Below, one piece after another: positions 52,495 through 62,652 of a stretch of DNA of 64,000 nt (within the stretch, counting starts at the first letter, position 1; each line of letters begins with the position of its first letter). The stretch is taken from the NCBI GenBank assembly GCA_032251455.1, contig JAVVEG010000005.1:1-64000 (forward strand), in the 5' to 3' direction. Source of the DNA: JAVVEG01 sp032251455. Lineage in GTDB: Bacteria; Pseudomonadota; Gammaproteobacteria; Pseudomonadales; Pseudohongiellaceae. Below the pieces are notes generated by a model that saw nothing but the letters and a program-made list of their open reading frames with translations, had not been told where the DNA came from and ran no database searches. The position numbers were made by a program, and so were the translations under genes.

Positions 52495-54573
52495 ATGAGC
52501 GCACACGATTTTTTAGTTGAAATTGGCTGTGGCGAGCTACCGCCAAAAGCCCTGTTGACACTCTCCCAGGCCTTCTCCGCCGGTTTGCACAAGGGACTCC
52601 AGGCGGCTCAACTGGGTTTTGACAGCATCGATGCCTTTGCGGCACCCCGCCGTCTTGCCCTTCGTGTCAACGCCTTGCAGTCTTACCAGGAAGACACCGC
52701 CAGCGAGCGCATCGGGCCGGCCGTCAATGCAGCCTATGATGCCTCCGGCAAGCCCACGCCTGCGGCGCTCGGTTTCGCCCGCTCCTGCGGGGTTGAGCTG
52801 GCCGCTCTGCAAACCGTGCAGAAAGACAGTACTGAAAAACTGGCTTATCGCTCCGTCAAGCAAGGGCGCAAGACTGCCGACCTGCTGCCTGAATTGGTCA
52901 CCCAGGCGCTCAGCCGACTGCCGATTCCGCGGAAAATGCGCTGGGGCAGCAGCCGGGAAGAATTCGTCCGACCCGTGCACTGGGTAGTCATGCTGTTTGG
53001 AGACGAGGTCATCAACACCCGGATTCTGGGTATTGCCTCCGGGCGCGAAACCCGCGGACATCGCTTTCATCACCCTCAAGCCATCACCATCAACTCACCG
53101 GCAGATTATGCCAACCAATTGCAAACCACCGGCAAGGTGCTGGCCGATTATCAGCAACGCAAAGAGAAGATCCGTGCCCTGATCGAACGCGAAGGCACTG
53201 CCCTGAAGGCAAGGGTGGTCATCGATGAAGATCTGCTGGACGAGGTCTGCAGCATGGTTGAATGGCCGGTTGCCCTGACCGGTCACTTTGATGAGGCGTT
53301 TTTGCAGGTGCCTGCGGAGGCATTGATCTCTTCCCTTAAAACCCATCAGAAATGTTTTTATGTGCTGGATGATGCCGGCCAGATGCTGCCGTTTTTCATT
53401 GCCGTCAGCAATCTTGACAGCCTCGACCCGGCCCAGGTTGTCGCCGGCAATGAGCGCGTCATCCGGCCACGTCTGGCTGATGCGGCCTTCTTCTTTGCAA
53501 GTGATCGCAAGCATCCGCTCGCATCCAGGCAGGAGCAACTCAAGAGCATTATCTTCCAGCAAGACCTGGGCAGTGTCTACGATAAATCCGTTCGCGTTGC
53601 GGCACTGGCCCGCTTCATTGCCACCCAGCTGGGAGCGCAGCCCGACTGGTGTGAACGCGCCGCCATGCTGGCCAAATGCGATTTGCTCAGCAATATGGTC
53701 GCTGAGTTCGCTGAGCTGCAGGGCATCATGGGCGCTCATTATGCCCGTCATGACCAGGAGCCGGAGGAAGTGGCCGCTGCACTGAACGAGCAGTACCTGC
53801 CGCGCTTCTCGGGTGATGAGCTGCCACAGACCAGGACCGGTTGTGTGCTGGCCCTGGCCGAGAAACTGGACACCATGACCGGCCTGTTTGCCATCGGTCA
53901 GCCCCCCACCGGTTCGCGGGATCCGTTCGCGCTGCGGCGGGCGGCACTGGGCGTGCTACGCATCCTGGTCGAAAAACAACTGGCGCTTGATCTGCCCGCG
54001 GCTATCGAGCAATCTGTTACCACTTATTCCGGGCAGATTGATGTGGCTGCCGGGACCAGCACCCAGGTGTTTGAGTTTCTGTTGGAACGGTTCCGCGCCT
54101 GGTATCAGGCCGAGGCCGTCAGCGCCGAGGTGTTCCAGTCCGTTTTCGTGTTGAAACCACGCAGCCCGCATGATTTCAACCGGCGCATTCATGCCGTCCA
54201 GGCCTTCAGTGCCTTGCCGGAAGCCCAGGCACTGGCCGCTGCCAACAAGCGTGTTTCCAATATCCTGCAGAAGCAGGGGGGTGATGTGCGCCAGCCTCTG
54301 AATCCGGCTTTGCTGGTGGAGCCGGCTGAAATCGAGCTGGCCCGCATCCTGACAGTAAAAGCGGAAGAAACCGGTCCCTTGTTTGCTGCGGGCGACTATA
54401 CCCGCGGACTGGCCTTGCTGGCCACTATCCGGACAGCGGTCGATACCTTCTTTGATGAGGTGCTGGTCATGGCTGATGATGAAGCGCTGCGCAATAACCG
54501 CCTGGCCTTGCTGGGTCAGCTGCGGGAGCTGTTCTTGAAAGTGGCCGATATCTCCTGTCTGCATACGGTTTGA
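52495..54573 (+). CDS. glyS: glycyl-tRNA synthetase beta subunit
   Basis: tRNA-binding and editing-like subunit of 692 residues, usual length. FLVEIGCGELPPKAL, KRMRWG-like KMRWGSSREEFVRPVHW and FFIAVSNLDS are diagnostic, with a C-terminal DALR-like anticodon region (PHDFNRRIHAVQAF). It forms the alpha2beta2 enzyme with GlyQ. Its stop overlaps the likely gmhB start. Confidence 0.97.
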   Translation: MSAHDFLVEIGCGELPPKALLTLSQAFSAGLHKGLQAAQLGFDSIDAFAAPRRLALRVNALQSYQEDTASERIGPAVNAAYDASGKPTPAALGFARSCGVELAALQTVQKDSTEKLAYRSVKQGRKTADLLPELVTQALSRLPIPRKMRWGSSREEFVRPVHWVVMLFGDEVINTRILGIASGRETRGHRFHHPQAITINSPADYANQLQTTGKVLADYQQRKEKIRALIEREGTALKARVVIDEDLLDEVCSMVEWPVALTGHFDEAFLQVPAEALISSLKTHQKCFYVLDDAGQMLPFFIAVSNLDSLDPAQVVAGNERVIRPRLADAAFFFASDRKHPLASRQEQLKSIIFQQDLGSVYDKSVRVAALARFIATQLGAQPDWCERAAMLAKCDLLSNMVAEFAELQGIMGAHYARHDQEPEEVAAALNEQYLPRFSGDELPQTRTGCVLALAEKLDTMTGLFAIGQPPTGSRDPFALRRAALGVLRILVEKQLALDLPAAIEQSVTTYSGQIDVAAGTSTQVFEFLLERFRAWYQAEAVSAEVFQSVFVLKPRSPHDFNRRIHAVQAFSALPEAQALAAANKRVSNILQKQGGDVRQPLNPALLVEPAEIELARILTVKAEETGPLFAAGDYTRGLALLATIRTAVDTFFDEVLVMADDEALRNNRLALLGQLRELFLKVADISCLHTV

Positions 54574-55154
54574 GCATAGTGTCCAGCACAGCAGCAAGCA
54601 CAGAGTCGAAAATCGTCATTCTGGATCGTGATGGTGTCATCAATGAAGATTCTGACGACTATATAAAATCCCTTGCCGAGTGGGTACCGATACCGGGCAG
54701 CATCGACGCCATTGCCCGCTTGAGCCAGGCGGGCTATACCGTGGTGGTGGCCAGCAATCAATCCGGCATCGCCCGCCAACTGTTCGATGAGTTTGAACTG
54801 GCCCGCATCCACCAGACCTTGTGTGGCCTGGTTGAATCGGCAGGCGGCACCCTGCACGGCATCTTTTATTGTCCGCATGGCCCGGAAGCAGACTGTGACT
54901 GCCGGAAGCCGGCCATTGGTCTGCTGACCCGGATTGAATGTGAATTTGGCGTCTCTGTGCAGAACGCCCCGTTTGTTGGAGACAGTATGAAAGACCTGAT
55001 TGCTGCCCGGCTTGCTGGCTGCAGGCCGGTGCTGGTGAAAACCGGGAAAGGGCTGCAAACCCAGGCTGAAGCCAGCGAGAATGAACTGGACGGCGTCGAT
55101 ATCTTCGATGATCTGGCGGCCTTCGTCGATACCTTCACAGGCAAGGCGGCATGA
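54570..55154 (+). CDS. gmhB: D-glycero-D-manno-heptose 1,7-bisphosphate 7-phosphatase
   Basis: HAD phosphatase of about 194 residues for LPS heptose synthesis. It has ILDRDGVINED, ASNQSGIARQLF, a Cys/His zinc site CPHGPEADCDCRKP and FVGDSMKDLIAA. The start is uncertain: TTG 54570 overlaps the glyS stop, and GTG 54579 is an alternative. It overlaps plsC by four bases. Confidence 0.93.
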   Translation: MSIVSSTAASTESKIVILDRDGVINEDSDDYIKSLAEWVPIPGSIDAIARLSQAGYTVVVASNQSGIARQLFDEFELARIHQTLCGLVESAGGTLHGIFYCPHGPEADCDCRKPAIGLLTRIECEFGVSVQNAPFVGDSMKDLIAARLAGCRPVLVKTGKGLQTQAEASENELDGVDIFDDLAAFVDTFTGKAA

Positions 55155-55867
55155 GACTGTTGATCCTCCAAATTCGCTCTTTGCTCTTTTATGCCGGATA
55201 CGGTGTAGCCACCATCCTCATTTCGCTCTGGTGCCTGTTGACCTCCTGGATGCTACCCGTCCGCAAGCGCTTTCAGCCCTATGCCCTGTGGTGTCGCTTC
55301 GTGCTTTTCTGGTTACAGCTTTGTTGCGGCATCCGCTACCGGATCAAGGGCCTGGAAACATTGCCTCACGGCCCGGTGGTAGTACTGAGCAATCATCAGA
55401 GCGCCTGGGAGACCGTGCTCCTGTACTATCTGTTCTCTCCTGTCTGCCCCATCATCAAAAAGGAATTGCTGAACATCCCTTTCTGGGGCTGGGCCATGCG
55501 CTTGCAACGCCCGATTGCCATAGATCGCAGCAACCCGCGCAAGGCAAGCAAGTACTTGCTCACCGAAGGACCCTTGCGGCTAAAGGAAGGTATCTCCGTG
55601 GTCATCTTTCCAGAAGGTACCCGAACCCACCGCGGTGACAAACGAAGATTCTCCAGGGGTGGCGCACAACTGGCAGTGGCCTCCGGCACACCGATTGTGC
55701 CGGTTATCCACAATGCCGGACATTGCTGGCCGCCGGGAACCTGGCTTAAATACCCCGGCATCATCGATGTCGAAATCGGCACACCCATTCCGGTGGCAGG
55801 GCGCAACTCCACTGAGGTCAATGCCGAGTTTGAGTCCTGGATAAACGCCCATCCGCTGTCAGCATAA
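55151..55867 (+). CDS. plsC: 1-acyl-sn-glycerol-3-phosphate acyltransferase
   Basis: Acyltransferase of 238 residues with an N-terminal hydrophobic region (about 5-35), catalytic NHQSAWE (H-x4-E form) and the substrate motif VIFPEGTR. It makes phosphatidic acid at the inner membrane. It matches PA0005, which is close to gyrB in Pseudomonas. Here the metal-efflux operon lies between. Confidence 0.94.
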   Translation: MRLLILQIRSLLFYAGYGVATILISLWCLLTSWMLPVRKRFQPYALWCRFVLFWLQLCCGIRYRIKGLETLPHGPVVVLSNHQSAWETVLLYYLFSPVCPIIKKELLNIPFWGWAMRLQRPIAIDRSNPRKASKYLLTEGPLRLKEGISVVIFPEGTRTHRGDKRRFSRGGAQLAVASGTPIVPVIHNAGHCWPPGTWLKYPGIIDVEIGTPIPVAGRNSTEVNAEFESWINAHPLSA

Positions 55868-55891
55868 TGGTTTTGTAACAGAGATTCCGGC

Positions 55892-58800
55892 TTAGCCACT
55901 GTTGCTGCGGCGAGTCCAGGTATGTCCTATCCGGTAAAGTGCGGGCAGGACTATCAGTGTCAGCAAGGTTGAAGAGAGAATCCCGCCAATCACCACGGTT
56001 GCCAGTGGCCGCTGAACCTCGGAACCAATGCCGGTATTCAAGGCCATGGGCAGAAAACCCAGGGACGCTACCAGGGCTGTCATCAGTACCGGTCTCAGCC
56101 GGCTGAGCGCGCCGGCTGTAATCGCCTCATCCAGCGGCATGCCCTGTCCGCGCAGATCACGAATGAAGGAGAGCATTACCAGACCATTGAGTACGGCAAT
56201 GCCCGACAAAGCAATGAAGCCGACCCCTGCCGAAATCGAAAACGGAATACCGCGCAATACCAGGGCCAACACGCCACCCGTCAGGGCCAACGGCACACCG
56301 GAGAATATGATGGCGGCATCGCGCAAAGAGTTCAGCGCCATCATCAACAAAATCGCAATCAGCACCAGGGTAACAGGCACTACCACAAGCAGGCGCTGCG
56401 TCGCCGACTGCAATTGCTCGAAGGTGCCGTCGTATTCCACCCAGTAACCCGGCGGAATTTCAACCCTGCCCGTCACGGCCTGCTGCACTTCAGCAACAAA
56501 AGAACCCAGATCACGGCCGCGCACATTGGCAGTGACCACCACTCGCCGTTTGCCATTTTCCCTGTAGACCTGGTTATAGCCCACGCCAACACTGATCTCG
56601 GCTAACTCGCCCAGCGGCACCTGGCTGCCATCCGGCAAGGAAACTGGGAGATAGCGGTAGCTGTCAGGATTCTGGCGCAGCTTTTCAGGCAGGCGCACGA
56701 CAATATCCGAGCGTTGATCGCCCTCATAAAACAGTCCTGCAACCGCGCCCCCAAGCGCCATTGCCACCGTATCCTGCAACTGACTCATACTGATGCCCAA
56801 TCGTCCCATCACCTCACGGCGGGGCATAAAGGTCATCACGGGTAATCCGGTGGCCTGTTCCACGGCCACATCCGCCGCTCCCGGAACACTGCTGATGGCC
56901 GCTTCCAACTGCTCGCCAATCGCAATCAACTGATCGAAGTCGTCACCGAACACCTTGACGGCCAACTCGCTGCGAACACCGGCAATCAGTTCATTGAAGC
57001 GCATCTGGATAGGCTGCAGGAACTCATAGCGGTTGCCGGGAACCGGCTCTACCAGGGCTTCGATCTGAGCCACGACAGTCGCTTTCTCTTTGTTCGGATC
57101 TGGCCAGAACTCGCGTTCCTTGAGAATGATGAACGTGTCTGCCACGCTGGGTGGCATCGGGTCCGTAGCCACTTCGGCGCTGCCGATCTTGGAAAACACG
57201 CGCTCCACTTCAGGCAACCGCCTGATTTCCTCTTCCAGCATAAGCTGCAGATCGATGGCCTGTTGCAGCGATGTGCCCGGGATGCGCAGGGCATGCATGG
57301 CAATATCACCCTCATCGAGATTGGGAATGAACTCGCTACCCAGGCGGCCTGCCAGCGAGGCACTTGCGGCAACCAGAATCAGGGCCAACATCAAAACACC
57401 CCAACGCAACTGCAGGGCCAGTTTCAATACGGGCCGGTATACCAGGCGGGCCGCCGACATCAACAGATTCTTCTTCTCGGTCACCGGCTTGCTGAACAAC
57501 AGTGCCACACAGGCAGGAACAAAGGTAATGGAGAGCAGCATGCCGCTCAACAGCGCGATCACAACCGTGATCGCCATCGGGTGGAACATTTTGCCTTCCA
57601 CGCCTTCCAGGGCAAAGATCGGAATATAGACGGCGGTAATGATGAATACCCCGAACAAGGCGGGGCGAATCACTTCCCGAGTAGCCGTCGCAACCACTTC
57701 AAGACGCCGTTTCAATTCCAGTTTTCCCTGCCCGCCGGCTTCACTGAGGCGTCGCAGGCAGTTTTCCACAATGATCACACTGCCATCGATGATCAAGCCA
57801 AAGTCCAGCGCGCCCAGACTCATCAAATTGGCGCTGACGCCAGTTTCCACCATGCCGGTAATCGTCATCAGCATGGCAATCGGGATAATGGCTGCCGTTA
57901 GCAAAGCCGCGCGCAGATTGCCCAGCAACAGAAAAAGGACAGCGATAACCAGCAGGGCGCCTTCCAGCAAATTCTTCTGCACAGTTTGCAGTGTTTTGTC
58001 GACCAGGCTGGTGCGGTCGTATACCGCTGTCACACTGATCCCCTCAGGCAAGCTTGCCTTGATTTCCTCGAGTCTGGCTGCCACCGCACTGGCAACCTCC
58101 CGGCTGTTCTCACCGATCAGCATGAACACAGTGCTCATCACCACTTCATGACCATCCTGCGTGGCTGCGCCCGACCGCAACTCACTGCCAACCGTCACCG
58201 TTGCCACATCCGCCACCCGCACCGGGATACTGTCGACTTGTTTGATGACGATATTGCGTAAATCATCCAGGCTTTCGGCCTGACCGGGCACACGCATCAG
58301 CAACTGCGAACCCTTGTTTTCAATGAATCCCGCACCGCGATTATTGTTATTGCTTTCCAAGGCCCGCAAAAGGTCTCTGCTGTCCAGCCCGAAGCTCAAC
58401 AATTTAGCGGGATCGGGTGCCACCAGAATCTCTTTCTTGAAGCCCCCAATCGGATTGACCTCGACCACCCCCGGTACACGCAGCAGCTGGGGACGGATGA
58501 TCCAATCATGTACCGAGCGTAACTCTGTGGGCGTTATCAGGCTGCCATCCGCATTTTGCGCACCCGACTCGGCATCCACGGTAAACATGAAAATCTCACC
58601 CAGGCCACTGGCAATTGGGCCAAGAATCGGGTCCAGGGTCTCGGGCAGACTGCTTCTTGCTGCAAGCAGGCGCTCGCTCACCTGTTGCCTGGCAAAATAG
58701 ATGTCGGTTCCTTCCTCAAATACAGCAGTCACCTGTGACAAGCCATAACGTGACACCGAGCGGGTGTAGGACAGGCTCGGCATGCCGCTGAGCGCATTTT

Positions 58801-59008
58801 CCACGGGAAAGGAAATGCGCTGTTCGGCTTCCAATGGGGTGTAGCCGGGGGCCGCCGTATTGACCACTACCTGCACATTGGTGATGTCCGGTACGGCATC
58901 AATCGGCAGGCGGTTGAAGTTCCACAGACCAAGACCCATCAACAGCATGACCAACACGATCATCAGACCGCGGCGGGCCAGCGAGAAATTGATTATCCAA
59001 TCCAGCAT
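55892..59008 (-). CDS. czcA: heavy-metal RND efflux pump, CzcA-like
   Basis: Inner-membrane RND transporter of 1038 residues with twelve helices and two large periplasmic loops. The proton relay reads DFGLIIDGSVIIVEN with D402, D408 and E415, exactly the CzcA-type triad and numbering. CusA-type copper/silver pumps differ here, so divalent ions (Zn, Co, Cd or Ni) are favoured. It is the last gene of the blaI-M56-czcCBA operon, convergent with plsC. Confidence 0.93.
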   Translation of the reverse strand: MLDWIINFSLARRGLMIVLVMLLMGLGLWNFNRLPIDAVPDITNVQVVVNTAAPGYTPLEAEQRISFPVENALSGMPSLSYTRSVSRYGLSQVTAVFEEGTDIYFARQQVSERLLAARSSLPETLDPILGPIASGLGEIFMFTVDAESGAQNADGSLITPTELRSVHDWIIRPQLLRVPGVVEVNPIGGFKKEILVAPDPAKLLSFGLDSRDLLRALESNNNNRGAGFIENKGSQLLMRVPGQAESLDDLRNIVIKQVDSIPVRVADVATVTVGSELRSGAATQDGHEVVMSTVFMLIGENSREVASAVAARLEEIKASLPEGISVTAVYDRTSLVDKTLQTVQKNLLEGALLVIAVLFLLLGNLRAALLTAAIIPIAMLMTITGMVETGVSANLMSLGALDFGLIIDGSVIIVENCLRRLSEAGGQGKLELKRRLEVVATATREVIRPALFGVFIITAVYIPIFALEGVEGKMFHPMAITVVIALLSGMLLSITFVPACVALLFSKPVTEKKNLLMSAARLVYRPVLKLALQLRWGVLMLALILVAASASLAGRLGSEFIPNLDEGDIAMHALRIPGTSLQQAIDLQLMLEEEIRRLPEVERVFSKIGSAEVATDPMPPSVADTFIILKEREFWPDPNKEKATVVAQIEALVEPVPGNRYEFLQPIQMRFNELIAGVRSELAVKVFGDDFDQLIAIGEQLEAAISSVPGAADVAVEQATGLPVMTFMPRREVMGRLGISMSQLQDTVAMALGGAVAGLFYEGDQRSDIVVRLPEKLRQNPDSYRYLPVSLPDGSQVPLGELAEISVGVGYNQVYRENGKRRVVVTANVRGRDLGSFVAEVQQAVTGRVEIPPGYWVEYDGTFEQLQSATQRLLVVVPVTLVLIAILLMMALNSLRDAAIIFSGVPLALTGGVLALVLRGIPFSISAGVGFIALSGIAVLNGLVMLSFIRDLRGQGMPLDEAITAGALSRLRPVLMTALVASLGFLPMALNTGIGSEVQRPLATVVIGGILSSTLLTLIVLPALYRIGHTWTRRSNSG

Positions 59009-59022
59009 GATAAGTCCCTATT

Positions 59023-59078
59023 GGTTTTGGCCAAGCGGTTTTGGCCAAGCGGTTTTGGCTAAGTGGTTTTAGCTCAGT
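59023..59078. repeat. four tandem 14-bp repeats between czcB and czcA
   Basis: Two exact units of GGTTTTGGCCAAGC, then GGTTTTGGCTAAGT and GGTTTTAGCTCAGT, head to tail. The last unit contains the czcB stop codon. They fill most of the czcB-czcA gap. Confidence 0.9.
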
Positions 59079-60336
59079 GGTCGTGAGAGGCGCCGGATTT
59101 TTCTATATCGGCTTTCAGGATATAGCTGTTCTGCGTGACATAACGTGTCCCTGCTGACAAACCGCCCAGCACCTCCACCCATTCGCCGGATTGTCGGCCC
59201 AGGTCCAGCATACGGACTTCATATTCGTCACCAATCTGTGCGTATACCACGGTAAAATCCCGGAATGATTGCAATCCTTCCCGCCGTACCGCCAATGGCA
59301 CCTCGAATTCCCCCACCTTGATTTGTGCCGTCACCCAGGTGCCGGGGATCAGGGCACCGTCTTCATTTTCCAGCACGACGCGCGCCGTCACCGCCTGGTT
59401 GGCCTGTACCCTGGGCAGAATCATCGCGATGGTGCCATTGCGGGGATGCGCAGCCCTTGCGGTAGTGATCTCCACTGGCGCCCCGACCGCGACAGCAGCC
59501 TGGTCGGCCGGGAACACCGCAATATCGGCCCAGACAGTGGAGGTATCCAGAATAGTGAACAATTGCCTGCCATTGGTCTGCTCGCCAGGGTTGGCATTGC
59601 GTTCGATGACCAGGCCACTGATCGGCGCTTCAAGCCGGTAATTGTTCAAACTCTGGTTGCTTTCGATATCCGCCAATACCTGGCCGGCAATGACCCGCTC
59701 ACCAATAGTGGCATGAACCGCTTTCAGCGTGCCTTCAAAGCGTGCGCTGACCGGACTCAGCCCTGCGGTATTGTGGGTGATCTGGCCATAGGCCGTCACC
59801 GTTTGTTCGATCACCGCCGGGCCAGCCACCTCGGTGGCAATGCCCAGGGCTTCGCGAACGGCAGGCTCGATTCTGGTGCGCCCTTCAAAGCTTTCGTACT
59901 GCCATTGGTAGCGTTGTCCGGCATGTTCGGCGTTGATAGTGACAATAAAGGAATGCGGCTCATAAATGACGGTATCGCCACGCAGCATGTCATTCTGAGG
60001 GACGAAATTGATGGTATCCACGATCCCGCCCAGACGGGTAAGCCTTACCTGCAGGTCAACCGTTTGCGGCGGCAGTGCAGTACCATCTCTGCTCGCCCAG
60101 GCATGATATTCGGGAGGCACGCCGGTTTCGAAAATCGCCAGCTCCAGGGCAAAATCACCGTCTGTAAGCAGGCGGCCGCCATTCGGACCGGTGATCGGTT
60201 CTGCTATTGCTTCCGCCGACACCTCAGATGAACCCTGTTGTTGCTCATCTGCACAGGCAGTGAGAAGAAGGGTGAGGAGAAGGGCGAGAAGAGGGGCCAG
60301 AACAAGGACTCTGAACATCGATTTTGGTGAATGCAT
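59074..60336 (-). CDS. czcB: RND membrane fusion protein, CzcB-like, predicted lipoprotein
   Basis: Periplasmic adaptor of about 420 residues linking CzcA to CzcC. The signal ends in LLLTAC with Ala at +2, a lipobox. An N-terminal extra domain typical of CzcB (about 45-150: NGGRLLTDGDFALEL, HAWASRDG) precedes the HlyD-type lipoyl and beta-barrel parts (GTLKAVHATIGERV, APISGLVIERNANPGEQ). The C-terminus is HDH. ATG 60336 has GAGG upstream; ATG 60348 overlaps the czcC stop (ATGA) and is an alternative. Confidence 0.92.
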   Translation of the reverse strand: MHSPKSMFRVLVLAPLLALLLTLLLTACADEQQQGSSEVSAEAIAEPITGPNGGRLLTDGDFALELAIFETGVPPEYHAWASRDGTALPPQTVDLQVRLTRLGGIVDTINFVPQNDMLRGDTVIYEPHSFIVTINAEHAGQRYQWQYESFEGRTRIEPAVREALGIATEVAGPAVIEQTVTAYGQITHNTAGLSPVSARFEGTLKAVHATIGERVIAGQVLADIESNQSLNNYRLEAPISGLVIERNANPGEQTNGRQLFTILDTSTVWADIAVFPADQAAVAVGAPVEITTARAAHPRNGTIAMILPRVQANQAVTARVVLENEDGALIPGTWVTAQIKVGEFEVPLAVRREGLQSFRDFTVVYAQIGDEYEVRMLDLGRQSGEWVEVLGGLSAGTRYVTQNSYILKADIEKSGASHDH

Positions 60337-60344
60337 AGTCTGCC

Positions 60345-61652
60345 TCATAAGGATGGAGTTTGCTGCGCGATACGCATACCGGTAATCCGTTCGATTTCAA
60401 TCATGCGCTGGTGAGCCTCGACACTGGCCTGAACCAGCTCGTTGCGCGCCTCAAGCAATTCTTCCTGCACCTGCAGCCACTCCAGATAGCTGTAGCTGCC
60501 CAACTCATAGGCGCGCCGGGTTTCTTCCAGCGCTTGTTCAACCCGCGGCACAACCTGTTCACTCAGGGTCTGGACCCGATGGATGCTATGTTCCATCTCC
60601 AGGTACAAAACCAGCAAATTGGTCTGGATTCGAATGCGAGCGGCGGTTTCCTCTGCGACGCTCTGTTCAATTCTTGCCCTTGATTCGGCTATTCGGCCCT
60701 GATTGCGATTGCCCCGGTCAAGCGGAATGGTCACTCCGGCGGTGAACCCGCTATCGCTGCTGCCTTGCAAGCGCCGCACCCCTGCACTGAAGCGCCAAGG
60801 CTCTTTGCTGCGAGCCTGTTCCAGACGCAGAACCGCTTCGGCTACGCGTTGTTCAGAGAGGAAACGGTTGAGATCGGGGGTTTGTTCAATTTTTGCGCGC
60901 AGTGTGTCAAAAGACTCTATTTCCGGCAAAACCAGCGGATTGCCCACCACTCTGGAGAAAGCGGGTGTCAATGCTCCCCATTGTGCAGCAAGCCGGTGAA
61001 AGGTGGCATTGAGCTCGTGATTAATATCTTCCCGTGACAGAGCCCGTCGCGCCAGTTCCGCCCGAGCCCGTGAGAGCTCTGCGGACGATGCCGTACCCGC
61101 TTCAACGCGGCGCTCAACGCCGACAACGGTTTCCTCGGCAAGTGCCACTGCCTGATCGGCAAAGTCACGCCGCAACTGGTGAGCCAGTGCCTGAATATAA
61201 TGACGTGCGGTAACCGCCGCCGCATCAAGCCGCATGATCTCTGCCTCTGCCGCCAGCGCCAGCGACCCCGCCCTTGCCACATCGATACGCCGCTGTTTCA
61301 GCTCACCCTCAACGACCCAGGCAATGGAAACGGTGACTTCCGCGCCGGACAGCCCCTGCGCTGCTCCGTCGCCCAGCACATCTTCCACATTGATGTTCAA
61401 CTGCGGACGCGGTGATAAGCCCGCTTGCAGGATACGCCCGTCCTGAGCCCGCAAGGCATAACCAAAAGCCAGCAATTCGGGGTTTTGTGTCACTGTAGAC
61501 AGAATGGCCTCTTGCAGCGTGAGGGTGTTCGTCTGGGCTTGTTCTTCCTCTGCGCTACTGACCGCAAGCGACGTGAGGCCGAGCATTGCTGCCACAAAGC
61601 CGATTGCCACTCGGTTTTTGCTGTGTTTTTCTGCTCGGAGAATTATGTTCAT
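60345..61652 (-). CDS. czcC: outer-membrane efflux channel, CzcC-like (TolC family)
   Basis: TolC-type protein of 435 residues. A signal peptide (about 14-34), LTLQEAILSTVTQNPELLAF as in CzcC, then two long helical repeats (RVEAGTASSAELSRARAELA and RRAYELGSYSYLEWLQVQEEL). It forms the outer-membrane duct of the Czc pump. It starts 34 bases after the M56 gene. Confidence 0.92.
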   Translation of the reverse strand: MNIILRAEKHSKNRVAIGFVAAMLGLTSLAVSSAEEEQAQTNTLTLQEAILSTVTQNPELLAFGYALRAQDGRILQAGLSPRPQLNINVEDVLGDGAAQGLSGAEVTVSIAWVVEGELKQRRIDVARAGSLALAAEAEIMRLDAAAVTARHYIQALAHQLRRDFADQAVALAEETVVGVERRVEAGTASSAELSRARAELARRALSREDINHELNATFHRLAAQWGALTPAFSRVVGNPLVLPEIESFDTLRAKIEQTPDLNRFLSEQRVAEAVLRLEQARSKEPWRFSAGVRRLQGSSDSGFTAGVTIPLDRGNRNQGRIAESRARIEQSVAEETAARIRIQTNLLVLYLEMEHSIHRVQTLSEQVVPRVEQALEETRRAYELGSYSYLEWLQVQEELLEARNELVQASVEAHQRMIEIERITGMRIAQQTPSL

Positions 61653-61686
61653 AGTTGTCTGTCCGCGGAGGATATTCAGGCGACGA

Positions 61687-62652
61687 TTAAATAATCAGGG
61701 CGTCGAATACGTCATGAAAGAGCAAGGCGGAGCTACTTGCTGCAGCGATACCGCAAAAGATGAATGTGGCCAGTAAATGGCGGGGCAGGGAGGAGGATAT
61801 CTTACTGTTGAGCAAATGCAGCACTCGCCGCTCTGTACTGCTGCCGGCGAAATAGCAACAGGCCGCGCTCTGCTGATCGCCTTGCGTCAATCGTTGGACA
61901 GCGACAATGGTTTCTGCAACCGCAATGCGATTATCCACTTGCCTGGCGACCTGCTCATCCACCCGCAGTTCCAGCGAAAGCGCGTATTCACTAAGCAGGG
62001 ACCGCCGCACACCCATCCAGTGGAACATGCTCAGCACATTGAACAACCACTTGTGCCAATTGTCCCGATTTTCCGTGTGTAGCTGCTCATGCAGGCAGAC
62101 AATGGCAAGCTGATCGGCTGTCAGGCGCCTAGCCAACCCTGTGGATATCACCGCAAATGGTTTCAACAGGCCTGTAGAGAACGCAATGATGCGCCTGGAA
62201 TCAATCAATTTGATGTTTTGTCCCACCGCACCACAGCTGCCAAGCGCAAGCTGACTGCTTAATCTGTGGGCACGCTGCCACTGCCTGAACGCCGTCAGCA
62301 TCGCCCATACTGCGCTCATCGCTATCAGACCCATCACCAGCATCTGCCCGGGGGGAACCGCATGTGGGGCTTCTCGCCACCAGCAGGCAGTGCTGTCATG
62401 ACAATGGTCAACCGCAATGTTCAAGGCATGACTCAATGTGGGTAAGGCTGCCATTGTGCCGGCGAAAATCCCGCCTGCCAGGGGGAGGATGGCGTAGAGT
62501 TCCAACAGCGTGAGTCTGTCCTGAGGGGTATAGCGCGCAATCCAGCGTATCAGTGAGGGAGCAAAAAAGGCCGTTAGCAGAGCTACTCCTAATATTGCTG
62601 CACAGACAACAAACAGAATATGTGTGATTTGACTGATTACACCATCCATCAA
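61687..62652 (-). CDS. M56-family (BlaR1/MecR1-like) membrane metalloprotease without sensor domain
   Basis: Protein of 321 residues with four likely membrane helices (about 8-34, 49-70, 102-122, 291-312). The zinc protease site is HEQLH at 188-192, with the third ligand in ELRVD (228-232), placed between helices 3 and 4 as in BlaR1. BlaR1 has about 600 residues with a penicillin-binding domain after helix 4; here the protein ends there. The loop between helices 2 and 3, periplasmic by BlaR1 topology, is rich in metal-type ligands: H75, H83, C84, H85, C90, H97. It probably senses metal and destroys the BlaI-like repressor (inference). It overlaps blaI by four bases. Confidence 0.85.
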   Translation of the reverse strand: MMDGVISQITHILFVVCAAILGVALLTAFFAPSLIRWIARYTPQDRLTLLELYAILPLAGGIFAGTMAALPTLSHALNIAVDHCHDSTACWWREAPHAVPPGQMLVMGLIAMSAVWAMLTAFRQWQRAHRLSSQLALGSCGAVGQNIKLIDSRRIIAFSTGLLKPFAVISTGLARRLTADQLAIVCLHEQLHTENRDNWHKWLFNVLSMFHWMGVRRSLLSEYALSLELRVDEQVARQVDNRIAVAETIVAVQRLTQGDQQSAACCYFAGSSTERRVLHLLNSKISSSLPRHLLATFIFCGIAAASSSALLFHDVFDALII

